This document shows, piece after piece, positions 43,109 through 51,322 of a stretch of DNA of 64,000 nt (position 1 is the stretch's first letter; each line of letters begins with the position of its first letter). The position numbers were made by a program, and so were the translations under genes. Source of the stretch: JANWXR01 sp964608265 (GTDB lineage: Bacteria > Chloroflexota > Anaerolineae > Anaerolineales > UBA6663); the NCBI GenBank assembly GCA_964608265.1, contig CAZSNP010000003.1:1-64000 (forward strand). Reading direction: 5' to 3'. The notes beneath the pieces are model-generated. The model had not been told where the DNA came from, ran no database searches, and saw only the letters and a program-made list of their open reading frames with translations.

Positions 43109-44536
43109 ATGACCGACACACTTGCTCCCCGAACTCTCGCGCTGCTCGCCGAAGCCGAGGCCGAGTTCCGCCGCGCGTATCCGGAATATGAACGCACACG
43201 AAAGTTGGATGAACTGCGGATTACGGAATATGCCCGCCTCGACCAGGCCGGGCATATATATCTGGATTACACCGGCGGCGGGCTGTACGCCGATTCGCAA
43301 TTGCGCGCGCACATGGCCATGCTGGCCGGCGGCACCTTTGGCAACCCGCACAGCACCAACCCTACCTCGCAGGCGATGACCGAGCGGGTCGAGGGCGCGC
43401 GCCGCTTCGTCCTCGAGTATTTCAATGCCGACCCGAACGAGTACGTCTGCATCTTCACCTTGAACGCCAGCGGCGCGCTCAAGCTCGTCGGCGAGTCGTA
43501 CCCCTTTGCGCCGGGCGGCCGCTTTCTGCTCACCTTCGACAACCATAACTCCGTCAACGGCATCCGTGAGTTCGCGCGCGCCAAAGGTGCGACCGTGACC
43601 TACACGCCGGTGCTCCCGCCCGATCTGCGCCTCGACGAGGCGAAGCTCGCGGCCAATCTCCAATCCGCTACTGCTCAAACGCACAACTTGTTCGCGTATC
43701 CGGCCCAATCCAACTTCTCCGGCGTCAAACACTCGCTGGGGTGGATCGCCCGTGCCCAGGCGCTCGGTTGGGAGGTGCTGCTGGACGCGGCGGCCTACGC
43801 GCCCACCAATCGCCTCGACCTCGGGGCGGTGCGGCCCGACTTCGTCTCGCTCTCGTTCTACAAAATCTTCGGCTACCCCACCGGCGTCGGCGCGCTCCTC
43901 GCCCGGCGGGCTGCGCTGAAGAAGTTGCGCCGCCCGTGGTTCGCCGGCGGCACCATCGAGGTGGCCTCGGTGCAGGGCGATAAGTTCTACCTGCACGAGG
44001 GCGCTGAGGCGTTCGAAGACGGCACGCTCAATTACCTCGCGTTGCCCGCCGTCGAGATCGGGCTGCGCCACATACAATCGGTCGGCATCGAGATGATTCA
44101 GACGCGGGTGATGGCGCTCACCAGCTGGATGCTCGAGCAACTCACTGAGCTGCGGCATGCCAGCGGCGCGCCGGTCGTCAAAATCTACGGCCCGACGACG
44201 ACCGAGAGTCGCGGCGGCACGGTGACGTTGAACTTCTTCGACGCCGGCGGCCACTTCATCGATCATCGCGCCGTCGAGCAGCGGGCGAACAACGTCAACA
44301 TCTCACTTCGCACCGGCTGCTTCTGCAACCCCGGCGGCGGCGAAGTGGCGCTGGGCATCTCAGCCGAGGAACTGACCGCGTGCTTCATCACCCACGACCG
44401 GATGACGATTGACGAGTTCCGGCGCTGCATCGACGACAAGAGCACCGGCGCGGTGCGCGTCTCGGTCGGGCTGGCGACCAACTTCGCCGACGTGTACCGC
44501 TTCATCGAATTCGCGCGCGGGTTTGTGGATGTATAG
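43109..44536 (+). CDS. Class V aminotransferase-fold PLP enzyme (cysteine desulfurase/Moco sulfurase-like)
   Basis: 475 aa from ATG 43109 with ACGAGG (43095-43100). PLP fold: IYLDYTGGGLYADSQLRAHM, FGNPHSTNPTSQAMTERVEG, DAAAYAPTNRLDLGAVRPDF, PLP-Lys in LSFYKIFGYPTGVGALLARR, and the Cys loop NISLRTGCFCNPGGGE where a desulfurase/sulfurase nucleophile Cys is expected. Closest in layout to the N-terminal domain of molybdenum cofactor sulfurases, but without a MOSC domain. It would take sulfur from cysteine; acceptor unknown. The leader and terminator upstream imply cysteine-responsive control. Confidence 0.85.
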   Translation: MTDTLAPRTLALLAEAEAEFRRAYPEYERTRKLDELRITEYARLDQAGHIYLDYTGGGLYADSQLRAHMAMLAGGTFGNPHSTNPTSQAMTERVEGARRFVLEYFNADPNEYVCIFTLNASGALKLVGESYPFAPGGRFLLTFDNHNSVNGIREFARAKGATVTYTPVLPPDLRLDEAKLAANLQSATAQTHNLFAYPAQSNFSGVKHSLGWIARAQALGWEVLLDAAAYAPTNRLDLGAVRPDFVSLSFYKIFGYPTGVGALLARRAALKKLRRPWFAGGTIEVASVQGDKFYLHEGAEAFEDGTLNYLALPAVEIGLRHIQSVGIEMIQTRVMALTSWMLEQLTELRHASGAPVVKIYGPTTTESRGGTVTLNFFDAGGHFIDHRAVEQRANNVNISLRTGCFCNPGGGEVALGISAEELTACFITHDRMTIDEFRRCIDDKSTGAVRVSVGLATNFADVYRFIEFARGFVDV

Positions 44537-44558
44537 GTGGAGGAGGGCATCACGGTGG

Positions 44559-44589
44559 TATACTGCCTGACATGGGTACGTCACGATGA
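44559..44589 (+). promoter_or_regulatory. -10 box and leaderless five-codon uORF coupled to the DUF5678-like gene
   Basis: TATACT (44559-44564) is followed after 7 nt by ATG 44572, which opens ATG GGT ACG TCA CGA TGA (MGTSR). Its TGA overlaps the start of the next gene (ATGA, 44586-44589). A ribosome that loads on the leaderless end would terminate right at the real start, which has no Shine-Dalgarno. No good -35 is seen. Confidence 0.5.
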
Positions 44590-44945
44590 CCGATTTGCAA
44601 ATCCCAAACGAATTGGCTGAGGAAATTCGCCGCGAAGCTGAAGCCGAGGGATTGACAACCGAGGCTGTATTGTTGTCGGCTTGGCGACATTACCGCACCT
44701 TGGCTCAACGCCGGAAGATTGAAGCTGAAAAGGCGTGGTGGGAAGCTTCGCCGGCCGAGGAGCGAAGACAGTTTGCTGGGCACCATGTCGCCATCCATCA
44801 GCGACAGGTGGTCGATCACGATTCCGATCCGGTCGCCTTGCATCACCGAGTACGACAGCGGTTTGGCCGCATAGCCGTCCTTGTGATCCCTGCCGACGGC
44901 CCGCGCGAAATCCGCATCTTGAGCCCGCGCCTTGAACGCGCATGA
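44586..44945 (+). CDS. RHH-like plus DUF5678-like protein
   Basis: 119 aa. N-terminal ribbon-helix-helix-like segment (LQIPNELAEEIRREAEAEGL, TEAVLLSAWRHYRTL) followed by a C-terminal domain with HHVAIHQRQVVDHDSDPVAL and VRQRFGRIAVLVIPADGPRE, resembling DUF5678. Overlaps the retropepsin-like gene by 4 nt (ATGA). Paired small genes with an RHH protein first resemble toxin-antitoxin or regulator-target modules; this is a guess. The domain assignments are from pattern memory. Confidence 0.65.
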   Translation: MTDLQIPNELAEEIRREAEAEGLTTEAVLLSAWRHYRTLAQRRKIEAEKAWWEASPAEERRQFAGHHVAIHQRQVVDHDSDPVALHHRVRQRFGRIAVLVIPADGPREIRILSPRLERA

Positions 44946-45337
44946 CATTCCCCTACGACCAGGACTACTCGCCACCCGCGCCCGCCCTTCCGATTGAACT
45001 GGCCTACCCCGGGGAATCGCCGCGAGTAGGACCGGTCAGGGCATTTGTCGACACCGGCGCCGACGGCTCATTCATCCCCACTTCATACCTTGAAACGCTG
45101 GATGTTCCAATTTTGTATCCGACTCGCGTGCGGCTGATGTTCGGTCCGCCTTACGCCGTCAACGTGTATCGCGTCGATGTGCTTGTGGCTGGCGTACGTC
45201 TGCCGGCGGTTGAAGTTGTCGGCAATGATTAAGGTGCAGACATCATTTTGGGCCGCAATATCCTCAATCAGCTACGACTGTATCTCGACGGGCCTGATCG
45301 CTCACTCGAATTCCTGAATCGGAGGCCCAGGCAGTAA
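44942..45337 (+). pseudogene. Retropepsin-like aspartic protease, interrupted by one stop
   Basis: From ATG 44942 the frame has a clan-AA motif, VRAFVDTGADGSFIPTSYL (catalytic Asp in DTGA), and reaches TAA at 45230-45232 after VEVVGND. The same frame then continues without a break: GADIILGRNILNQLRLYLDG, then PDRSLEFLNRRPRQ, to TAA at 45335-45337. The continuation has the family's G-R-N-(I/V)-L-N motif, so one base change (for example GAA to TAA) disrupts an otherwise intact 131-codon gene. The single-residue substitution could also be a sequencing error. A host-type, not retroviral, protease. Confidence 0.7.
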
Positions 45338-45356
45338 GGCGCCACAACATCCCCAA

Positions 45357-45385
45357 CGGGCCAGCAGACATGACGCGCTGGCCCG
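45357..45385 (+). repeat. Hairpin after the retropepsin-like gene
   Basis: CGGGCCAGC (45357-45365) and GCTGGCCCG (45377-45385) form a perfect 9-bp stem with an 11-nt loop. No T-run follows; may still end the transcript inefficiently. Confidence 0.6.
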
Positions 45386-45447
45386 GCCCTTCCAGTAATT
45401 CAATTCAAAACCGGCCTGCGGACGGGCCGCTGCGGTGCGCCCGGGCT

Positions 45448-45477
45448 TTGCCGCGCGCTGGATCAACCGGGTAGAAT
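45448..45477 (+). promoter_or_regulatory. Promoter of the squalene/phytoene synthase gene
   Basis: TTGCCG (45448-45453) and TAGAAT (45472-45477) are 18 nt apart. A leader of about 24 nt with CCGGAG (45492-45497) precedes ATG 45508. Confidence 0.6.
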
Positions 45478-45507
45478 TGCGCCATCCCTCCCAGCCCGGA
45501 GCACGCC

Positions 45508-46494
45508 ATGAGCTTTGACCCGCACGCCCTCCTCCGCTCCACCAGCCGCACCTTCGCCCTGTCCATCGAACGTCTGCCGCCGCCCGTGCGCGAGTCGATA
45601 TGCCTCGCCTATTTGATGATGCGGGTCTCCGATTTCCTCGAAGACAACGACTACATGCCGCCCGAACGCAAGGTGGAGTTGCTCGGCCTGTGGGAGAAGA
45701 TCGTGGCGGGCGAGGCCCCGGCGGAGGCGCTCACCGAGGCCCTGGCCGACCGCGCGCCCGAGGACGCCGACGCCGAGGCCGCGCGACACGCGCCCGCCAT
45801 CATCGCCGCGCTGCGCCAGTTGCCGCCGGCGCTGCAAAATCACGTGGCCGTGCACGTGCGCGACACCTCGCGCGGCATGGCGCGTTGGGTGGCGCGCGGG
45901 CCGGAGGTGCACGACGAGCCTGACCTCGACGACTACATGCACGAAGTGGCGGGCCGCGTCGGCTACCTCGTCACCGATGTGTTCGCCTGGTATTCGAGCT
46001 TTGTGCGCTCGAAGCTGGCCGTGCTCATGCCGCTTGCGCGCGAGTTCGGGCTGGCGCTGCAAACCGTCAACGTCATTCGCGGGCTGCGCAAGGATTACGA
46101 GCGCGGCTGGATATACGTGCCCGAGAGCTTCTGCGCCGCCGTCAACCTGCGCCGGGCCGACCTGTTCGATCCGGCCTACGAGCGGCAGGCGCTGCAGGTG
46201 CTCGATATGCTCTGCGACAAAGCGGAGCGGCATCTGCAATCGGCGCTGGCCTATGTGAAGACGCTGCCGCGCTGGTTGCATGGGCTGCGGCTGGCCTGCC
46301 TCTGGCCGCTGCTGTTCGCCGCGCGCACGCTGGCCATCAGCCGCCACAACGTGGATGTGTTCATGGCCGAGGTCAAGATGACGCGGGAGGAAGTCAGGGC
46401 CATCGTCCGCGACACCACGCTCTTCGGCTGGAGCAACCGCTGGCTCGACGGCTATTTCCGCCAGGTGCAGGCCGCGCCGCACCCGGCGAAGTAG
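45508..46494 (+). CDS. Squalene/phytoene synthase family protein
   Basis: 328 aa. Head-to-head prenyl synthase fold: SRTFALSIERLPPPVRESIC, first acidic motif LMMRVSDFLEDND (DFLED), YMHEVAGRVGYLVTDVFAWY, second motif LALQTVNVIRGLRKDYERGW. The second motif reads NVIRGLRKD, so the first Asp of the usual D-x-x-x-D is Gly. It likely couples two FPP or GGPP molecules into squalene or a carotenoid precursor, for hopanoids or carotenoids, but no partner pathway genes are nearby. Confidence 0.85.
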   Translation: MSFDPHALLRSTSRTFALSIERLPPPVRESICLAYLMMRVSDFLEDNDYMPPERKVELLGLWEKIVAGEAPAEALTEALADRAPEDADAEAARHAPAIIAALRQLPPALQNHVAVHVRDTSRGMARWVARGPEVHDEPDLDDYMHEVAGRVGYLVTDVFAWYSSFVRSKLAVLMPLAREFGLALQTVNVIRGLRKDYERGWIYVPESFCAAVNLRRADLFDPAYERQALQVLDMLCDKAERHLQSALAYVKTLPRWLHGLRLACLWPLLFAARTLAISRHNVDVFMAEVKMTREEVRAIVRDTTLFGWSNRWLDGYFRQVQAAPHPAK

Positions 46495-46584
46495 TTGCCG
46501 GATCAAACGTTGCGGGGCAGCTCGATTTGGGCCGGCACAAACCTAACCCAACCCTCACAGCGCCCCGTGCGCCGCGCGGCTCGG

Positions 46585-46590
46585 TACAAT
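46585..46590 (+). promoter_or_regulatory. Leaderless -10 of the response regulator at 46597
   Basis: TACAAT followed by six nt and ATG 46597. No -35 with a convincing match lies 16-18 nt upstream and there is no Shine-Dalgarno. Confidence 0.55.
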
Positions 46591-46596
46591 GGCCGC

Positions 46597-47358
46597 ATGC
46601 CGGCGAGAAAATCCCCACCCATCCACTTGTTGCTGGTGGATGACGATGTCTTCAACCGCGAAGGCCTGCGGCTCTACCTCACCCGTGAGGGCTTCGCCAT
46701 TCACGAGGCCGGCGACGAGGCCGGCGCATGGCAACTCGCCACCGCTGTGCGCCCCGCCGTCGCCGTCGTCGATATCGGCATCCCGCCGGATGCGGCCACG
46801 CCCTCGCAGCCGGGGCAAGCCGGCGGGCTGACCCTCACCCGGCGCCTCAAGCGCGAGTATCCGGCCATGGGCGTCGTGCTGTTCTCGGCGCACGAAGACC
46901 GCGGCGCGGATGTTCTGCAGCTCATCCAATCCGGCCACCGCGGGCTGGGGTACAAACTCAAAGGCAGCCAGCCCGCTGCGCTGCTCGCCGCCCTGCGCGA
47001 GGTGCTGGCCGGGCGGGTGGTGATCGATCCCGAAGTGCGGATGAACCGCCGCACGCTGGCCGATGAACTGCGCGCTGCCCTGGGCGAACCGGAGCGCGCC
47101 TGGGTCGAGCGCGCTGCCGAACACATCCACACCCTCACGGCCCGCGAGCAGGATGTGATGCAGCGGCTGGCCGCCTCGCACAACACCGAGGGCATCGCCG
47201 CCGCGCTGCACATCACGCCCAAGACCGCCGAGAACTACATCGGTTACGTGTACGACAAGCTGGGCCTGAACGCGATGGCGCGCGAGGCCCCGCACCTGCG
47301 CAAGGTCGTGGTGCTGGCGAAGGCCTGTCTGCTGCACGATCTGCAAACGCACGTGTGA
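46597..47358 (+). CDS. LuxR-family response regulator
   Basis: 253 aa from ATG 46597. Receiver HLLLVDDDVFNREGLRLYLT with phospho-Asp in AVAVVDIGIPPDA and a short Pro-rich insertion (TPSQPGQAGG) after it; K in GYKLKGSQPAAL. HTH_LuxR: LTAREQDVMQRLAASHNTEG, HITPKTAENYIGYVYDKLGL. It is encoded immediately before the kinase (TGATG overlap), the reverse of the order at 39381. Confidence 0.9.
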   Translation: MPARKSPPIHLLLVDDDVFNREGLRLYLTREGFAIHEAGDEAGAWQLATAVRPAVAVVDIGIPPDAATPSQPGQAGGLTLTRRLKREYPAMGVVLFSAHEDRGADVLQLIQSGHRGLGYKLKGSQPAALLAALREVLAGRVVIDPEVRMNRRTLADELRAALGEPERAWVERAAEHIHTLTAREQDVMQRLAASHNTEGIAAALHITPKTAENYIGYVYDKLGLNAMAREAPHLRKVVVLAKACLLHDLQTHV

Positions 47359-49709
47359 TGGCGCACCGGGTGCAGGCGCACTGGATCGGCGGTTTGCTTG
47401 TCGCGACGCTGCTGCTCGGCGGGCTGAGCGTGCTCAACCTCGCGCGCGATGTCGGGCAGCCGTTCCCCGGTTTCCATGCCTTCCGCAACGTCACCCGCGA
47501 TGTGTGGCAGGTGGAGTCGAGCACGCCGCCGTGGTGGTCGCCGCTCGCCTCGGGCGCGGTGCGCTACTCGGATGAATTGCTGGCCGTGAACGGCGCGCCA
47601 TTCGGGAAGAGGTGGGGCGCTGCGGCGGCCTTCACGCTCACCCTCCGCCGCGAAGGCGCCCTGGTCGAGCAACGGCTGCCCGTCGAGACGTTCACCGTCA
47701 ACAACCTGCTCGATCTCAAACTGCCCGACCTCATCAACGGCTTCGGCTTCTGGCTGCTGGCCCTGGCGGTCTATCGCACGCGGCCACAACTCCGGCTCAA
47801 CCGCGTCTTCGCCGCGTGCGGTTGTGTGCTGGCCGCATCGCAGTGGCTGACCATCGAGGGCCTCTTCCCCGAATCCGATTGGCCGACGCTGCTGCTTCGC
47901 CTCGGCTGGGCGCTGAACGCGCCCTTCCTCGGCGTCACCTTCATCCACCTCACCACGCTCTTTCCGATGCCGATGGCGGGATTGCGTTACCCCGTGCGCG
48001 GGCTGTACGCGCTGGCTGCGCTGCTATCGGCCGGGTATGTGGGTGCGTTGCTCGCCGCGTGGCTGGGCGCGGCGACCACGCCGCTGAGCGGCCTGTGTTT
48101 TCGACTCTCGCTCGGTGCGTTCGGCGTGGCCTGCGGGCTGTACCTCGCCCGGCTGAGCTGGCTGGCTGTGCAGCGCGACCTCGCGCCCCGCTTGCGCCGG
48201 CAACTGGCTTTGTTGCTCGTCGGCATGACGCTGGCCCTGCCGCACGTCGCCGCCATCCTCAGCGGGGCCATGGTCACCGGCGCGCAGAGTTACTTCTGGC
48301 GCGGCCTCGATCTGCGTTACCTCACGCTGGCCGTGCCGTTGTCGTTCGCCATCGTCATCCTGCGCTATCAGACTTTTCAACGCAATCATCCGGTGCTGAT
48401 TGCGATCGTGGCCCTCGCGGCCAGCGCGCTGCTGGCCAGCCTCGGCGCGTGGGCGGTGCAGACGGCGCGGCCCGATTGGGCGCAGCGGCTCGGCGGCTCG
48501 ATCTTTCCGCTGCTGTTCGTCAGCGCGCTCGTCGTCAGTTTCTTCTGGAGCAACTGGCGACAATGGGAGGGGGCCTTCAATCAATTTCTGCGCTGGGAGC
48601 AACGGAGTTATGCCGCCGTGCGCGAGGTGGGGCAGGCGGTGCTCAGCCAACCCGATTTGCGCTCGCTGCCCGCCACGTTGGCGCAGGCGCTGGCCGCGCA
48701 CCTCGCCCTCGAGCGCGCAGCGGTGTGGATCGAGACGAACGGAGCGCTGGCCCTGGCCGGCCGCGCGGGCCGGTGGTCGCAGACGCCGCCGAGTGAACTG
48801 CAGCCCGATGGCCGGCTGGCCTCACCGGTGCGCCTGCACGTAAACGACACAGCGGCGTGGCTGGCGGCGCTGCCCGCGTGCGGGCTTGAGATCGTCGCGC
48901 CGCTGGTGGCCGAGGGCCGCCTCATCGGTCTGCTCGGCTTCGGCGCGCGCGGCGACGACGAGATTTTCGACGAACGCGATGTGGAGATCATCGAACTGAT
49001 CGCGCAGCAGTCGGCGCTGTTTGTGTTGACGGCGCGCCAAGTGGACGAGCTGCGGCGCGTGCCGCAGCAGGTGGCCGCCGCTGAGGAGCGCGAGCGGCTG
49101 CGGATCGCGCAGGAGTTGCACGACACCACACAGCAGTTCCTCGGGCGGCTCCCGTTCTTTCTGCAGGTCAGCCGCGATGCGGTGAAGGCCGACCCGCCCG
49201 AGGCCGAAGCGATCCTCGCGCGGTTGCTGCCGCAAGTGGAGGGCGCCGCGCAGACCCTGCGCCAAATCCGGCACAACCTCGCCCCGGCGCAACTCGAACA
49301 TAGCCTCGGCGGACCGCTGCTCACCCTCATTGACCAGTTTCAGCGCGAGTGTGGCTGCGCCGTTCACTTTGATATCGCCCCTGCTCTCGATCAGCATCTA
49401 TCGACCGAAACCCGACATGCGCTGTATCGTGTCGTGCAACAGGCGCTCGATAACGTCGCCGAGCACGCCGGTGCGCGCAACGTCACGCTAACGCTGGCTG
49501 TGGCCGAGGGGCGCGTGACCCTCGCGCTCAGCGACGATGGGCGCGGCTCATCGGAGGCCGAACGCGCGCAGGCCGAGGCGGCGGGGAGCTTTGGGTTGAA
49601 ATCTATGCGCGCCCGTTTCACCGGGCTGGGCGGTGAATTGGTGATCACCTCGCAGCCGGGCGCTGGCACGCACCTGCGCGGCTGGCTGCCGGCGGCCCTC
49701 GCCCCCTGA
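47358..49709 (+). CDS. Membrane sensor histidine kinase (HisKA_3) with PDZ-like, 7-TM and GAF regions
   Basis: 783 aa. TM1 (HWIGGLLVATLLLGGLSVLN) then an extracytoplasmic segment with a PDZ-like patch SGAVRYSDELLAVNGAPF, then about seven TM helices (residues ~115-400), a GAF-like domain (~440-560: ALERAAVWIETNGALALAGR), HisKA_3 with His in RIAQELHDTTQQFLGRL (~585) and HATPase_c (DDGRGSSEAE, GSFGLKSMRARFTGLGGE). Partner of the upstream regulator; overlaps its stop (TGATG). An envelope-stress role is inferred from the PspA genes that follow. Confidence 0.9.
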   Translation: MAHRVQAHWIGGLLVATLLLGGLSVLNLARDVGQPFPGFHAFRNVTRDVWQVESSTPPWWSPLASGAVRYSDELLAVNGAPFGKRWGAAAAFTLTLRREGALVEQRLPVETFTVNNLLDLKLPDLINGFGFWLLALAVYRTRPQLRLNRVFAACGCVLAASQWLTIEGLFPESDWPTLLLRLGWALNAPFLGVTFIHLTTLFPMPMAGLRYPVRGLYALAALLSAGYVGALLAAWLGAATTPLSGLCFRLSLGAFGVACGLYLARLSWLAVQRDLAPRLRRQLALLLVGMTLALPHVAAILSGAMVTGAQSYFWRGLDLRYLTLAVPLSFAIVILRYQTFQRNHPVLIAIVALAASALLASLGAWAVQTARPDWAQRLGGSIFPLLFVSALVVSFFWSNWRQWEGAFNQFLRWEQRSYAAVREVGQAVLSQPDLRSLPATLAQALAAHLALERAAVWIETNGALALAGRAGRWSQTPPSELQPDGRLASPVRLHVNDTAAWLAALPACGLEIVAPLVAEGRLIGLLGFGARGDDEIFDERDVEIIELIAQQSALFVLTARQVDELRRVPQQVAAAEERERLRIAQELHDTTQQFLGRLPFFLQVSRDAVKADPPEAEAILARLLPQVEGAAQTLRQIRHNLAPAQLEHSLGGPLLTLIDQFQRECGCAVHFDIAPALDQHLSTETRHALYRVVQQALDNVAEHAGARNVTLTLAVAEGRVTLALSDDGRGSSEAERAQAEAAGSFGLKSMRARFTGLGGELVITSQPGAGTHLRGWLPAALAP

Positions 49710-49766
49710 CGCCCCTCTCCCGAACGCGAAAGGTGTGCGTTCGCGCGAGGGGCCGGGGTGAGGCAG

Positions 49767-49828
49767 GTTGAGGGGTTTTCCCCTCAACAGATTCATGGGA
49801 GAGCCTTGTTACCCGCCAGGCTCTTTTT
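49767..49828 (+). terminator. Terminator after the two-component operon (with preceding hairpin)
   Basis: AGAGCCT (49800-49806) pairs with AGGCTCT (49818-49824), followed by TTTTT (to 49828), a good intrinsic terminator. Before it, GTTGAGGGG-TTTT-CCCCTCAAC (49767-49788) is a perfect 9-bp hairpin, part of a GGCCGGGGTGAG/CCCTCAACA-type intergenic element. It isolates the kinase operon from the PspA set. Confidence 0.8.
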
Positions 49829-49875
49829 GTTTAAGCTGGCCGCGATAGTCAGGTTCATCAGTGAAAGGAGCCAGC

Positions 49876-50571
49876 ATGAATTTGTTTTCCCGCCTTCAGG
49901 TCTTCATCAGCACCAAGACGCAGGCCGTGCTCGTGCGCGCCGAGGACCCGCGCGAAACGCTCGAGTACGCCTACAGCCGCCAGCAGGAGATGCTGCGGCA
50001 GGTGAAGCTCGGGCTGGTGGATGTGGCTACCGCCCGCCGCCAACTCGAAGCGCAGGCGCGCAAGCTCAGCGAGCGCGTGCCGCAGTTCGACGAGCAGGCC
50101 AAACGCGCGCTGGCCGCCGGGCGCGAGGATTTGGCGCGGGCGGCCCTGCAGCGCAAGCAGGCCAGCCTGGCCGAGGCGGCGCGCCTCAACCAGCAGGCGG
50201 CGGAACTCACCGACGAGGAGCGCAAACTCTCGGTGGCCGAGCAGGGCTTCGCGCAACGAGTCGATGCGTTCCGCACGCGCCGCACCTCGCTGGCCGCGCG
50301 CTACTCCGCCGCCGAGGCGCAGGTGCGCGTCGCCGAGGCCGTCAGCGGAATCTCCGCCGAAGCCGCCGAACTCGGGCAGGCGCTCGAACGCACCGAGGAC
50401 AAAATCGGCCGCATGCAGGCCCGCGCGGCCGCGCTCGACGCGTTGCTCGAAAACGGCAGCCTGAGTACGCCCGACGGAGCGGACGCGTTCCAGCGCGAGC
50501 TAGATGACCTGGCCGCCGCGCAGAAAGTGGAGGAGGAACTCGCCGCCTTGAAGGCGCAACTCAGTCCCTGA
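49876..50571 (+). CDS. PspA/IM30-family coiled-coil protein (first copy)
   Basis: 231 aa from ATG 49876 with AAAGGAG (49864-49870). Long coiled coil: MNLFSRLQVFISTKTQAVLV, ETLEYAYSRQQEMLRQVKLG, RKLSERVPQFDEQAKRALAA, EAVSGISAEAAELGQALERT. PspA proteins bind stressed inner membrane and assemble ESCRT-III-like polymers. No pspF regulator is seen; a related second copy lies at 51945 with two membrane proteins between. Confidence 0.85.
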   Translation: MNLFSRLQVFISTKTQAVLVRAEDPRETLEYAYSRQQEMLRQVKLGLVDVATARRQLEAQARKLSERVPQFDEQAKRALAAGREDLARAALQRKQASLAEAARLNQQAAELTDEERKLSVAEQGFAQRVDAFRTRRTSLAARYSAAEAQVRVAEAVSGISAEAAELGQALERTEDKIGRMQARAAALDALLENGSLSTPDGADAFQRELDDLAAAQKVEEELAALKAQLSP

Positions 50572-50677
50572 TTCATCGTCACCCCGAGCGCGGCCACACC
50601 CGCTCGCGCCAACGCCTCGGCCTGCGCGCTCAGGGCGACATCACCAAAGCGTTCCTGTTCATTCAATGGAGTCATTC

Positions 50678-51286
50678 ATGTCACCGAAAACGGCACTCAA
50701 ACAACTGCATACTGAGACGCTGGCCCGCGGCCAGATCGTCATCCTCACCGCGCGCTGGATCCTGATCACCACCGCGCTCTGCCTCACGCTCGTCAATCCG
50801 CCCGCGATGAACATCCTGCGTTTTCAAATCGGCGGGATTCTGGCGCTGGCCCTGGCCAACTTCTACCTGTGCGCGCAGGTCTTGCTCAAGCGCCGCACCC
50901 TCGAGATCGTGACCTACGGCGCGAGCGCCGCCGACATCGCCATCATCACGTTGCTGCTCGTCGCCAACGGCGGGGTCGAGTCGGGCATCTACGTCTTCTA
51001 CTTTCCGGCGCTGCTGGCCATGTCCGTCGCTTTCCCGCTGGCGATGATGACGCTGTTCACCGGCGGCACGCTGTTTCTGTACACGTGGGTGTACGTGCTC
51101 ACCGTGTACTGGAGCCACGGCGCCTTCGACTGGCAGGCGCTGCTCTTCCGCTGGCTGGCCTTCACGGCGATGGCCGTCATCGGCTACAAGTTCAGCGAGA
51201 TCGAACGCCGCAAGCAAGCGCGCGCCTCCGTCGCTCCGTCTGCGCCGCGGCCCGCCGCGCTCGCCGAGGCTGTTCAATCCGCGTAA
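50678..51286 (+). CDS. Membrane protein resembling a kinase sensor domain (first copy)
   Basis: 202 aa from ATG 50678 (GGAG 50668-50671). ATG 50666 is the alternative. About six TM helices: ARGQIVILTARWILITTALC, FQIGGILALALANFYLCAQV, ASAADIAIITLLLVANGGVE, YVFYFPALLAMSVAFPLAMM. The GQIV-x-x-x-ARW opening and GVESGIYVFYFPALL resemble N-terminal sensor regions of histidine kinases, but no kinase domain follows. Paralogue of the next gene. Confidence 0.75.
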   Translation: MSPKTALKQLHTETLARGQIVILTARWILITTALCLTLVNPPAMNILRFQIGGILALALANFYLCAQVLLKRRTLEIVTYGASAADIAIITLLLVANGGVESGIYVFYFPALLAMSVAFPLAMMTLFTGGTLFLYTWVYVLTVYWSHGAFDWQALLFRWLAFTAMAVIGYKFSEIERRKQARASVAPSAPRPAALAEAVQSA

Positions 51287-51322
51287 TGCACTCGACACCC
51301 TGATGCTGAAAGGACACCGATC

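Noticed and set aside
44942..45337. Retropepsin motif as evidence of a retroelement
   Set aside because: No reverse transcriptase, integrase or long repeats nearby, and the DTGA plus GRNILN pattern is that of stand-alone cellular clan-AA proteases in bacteria.
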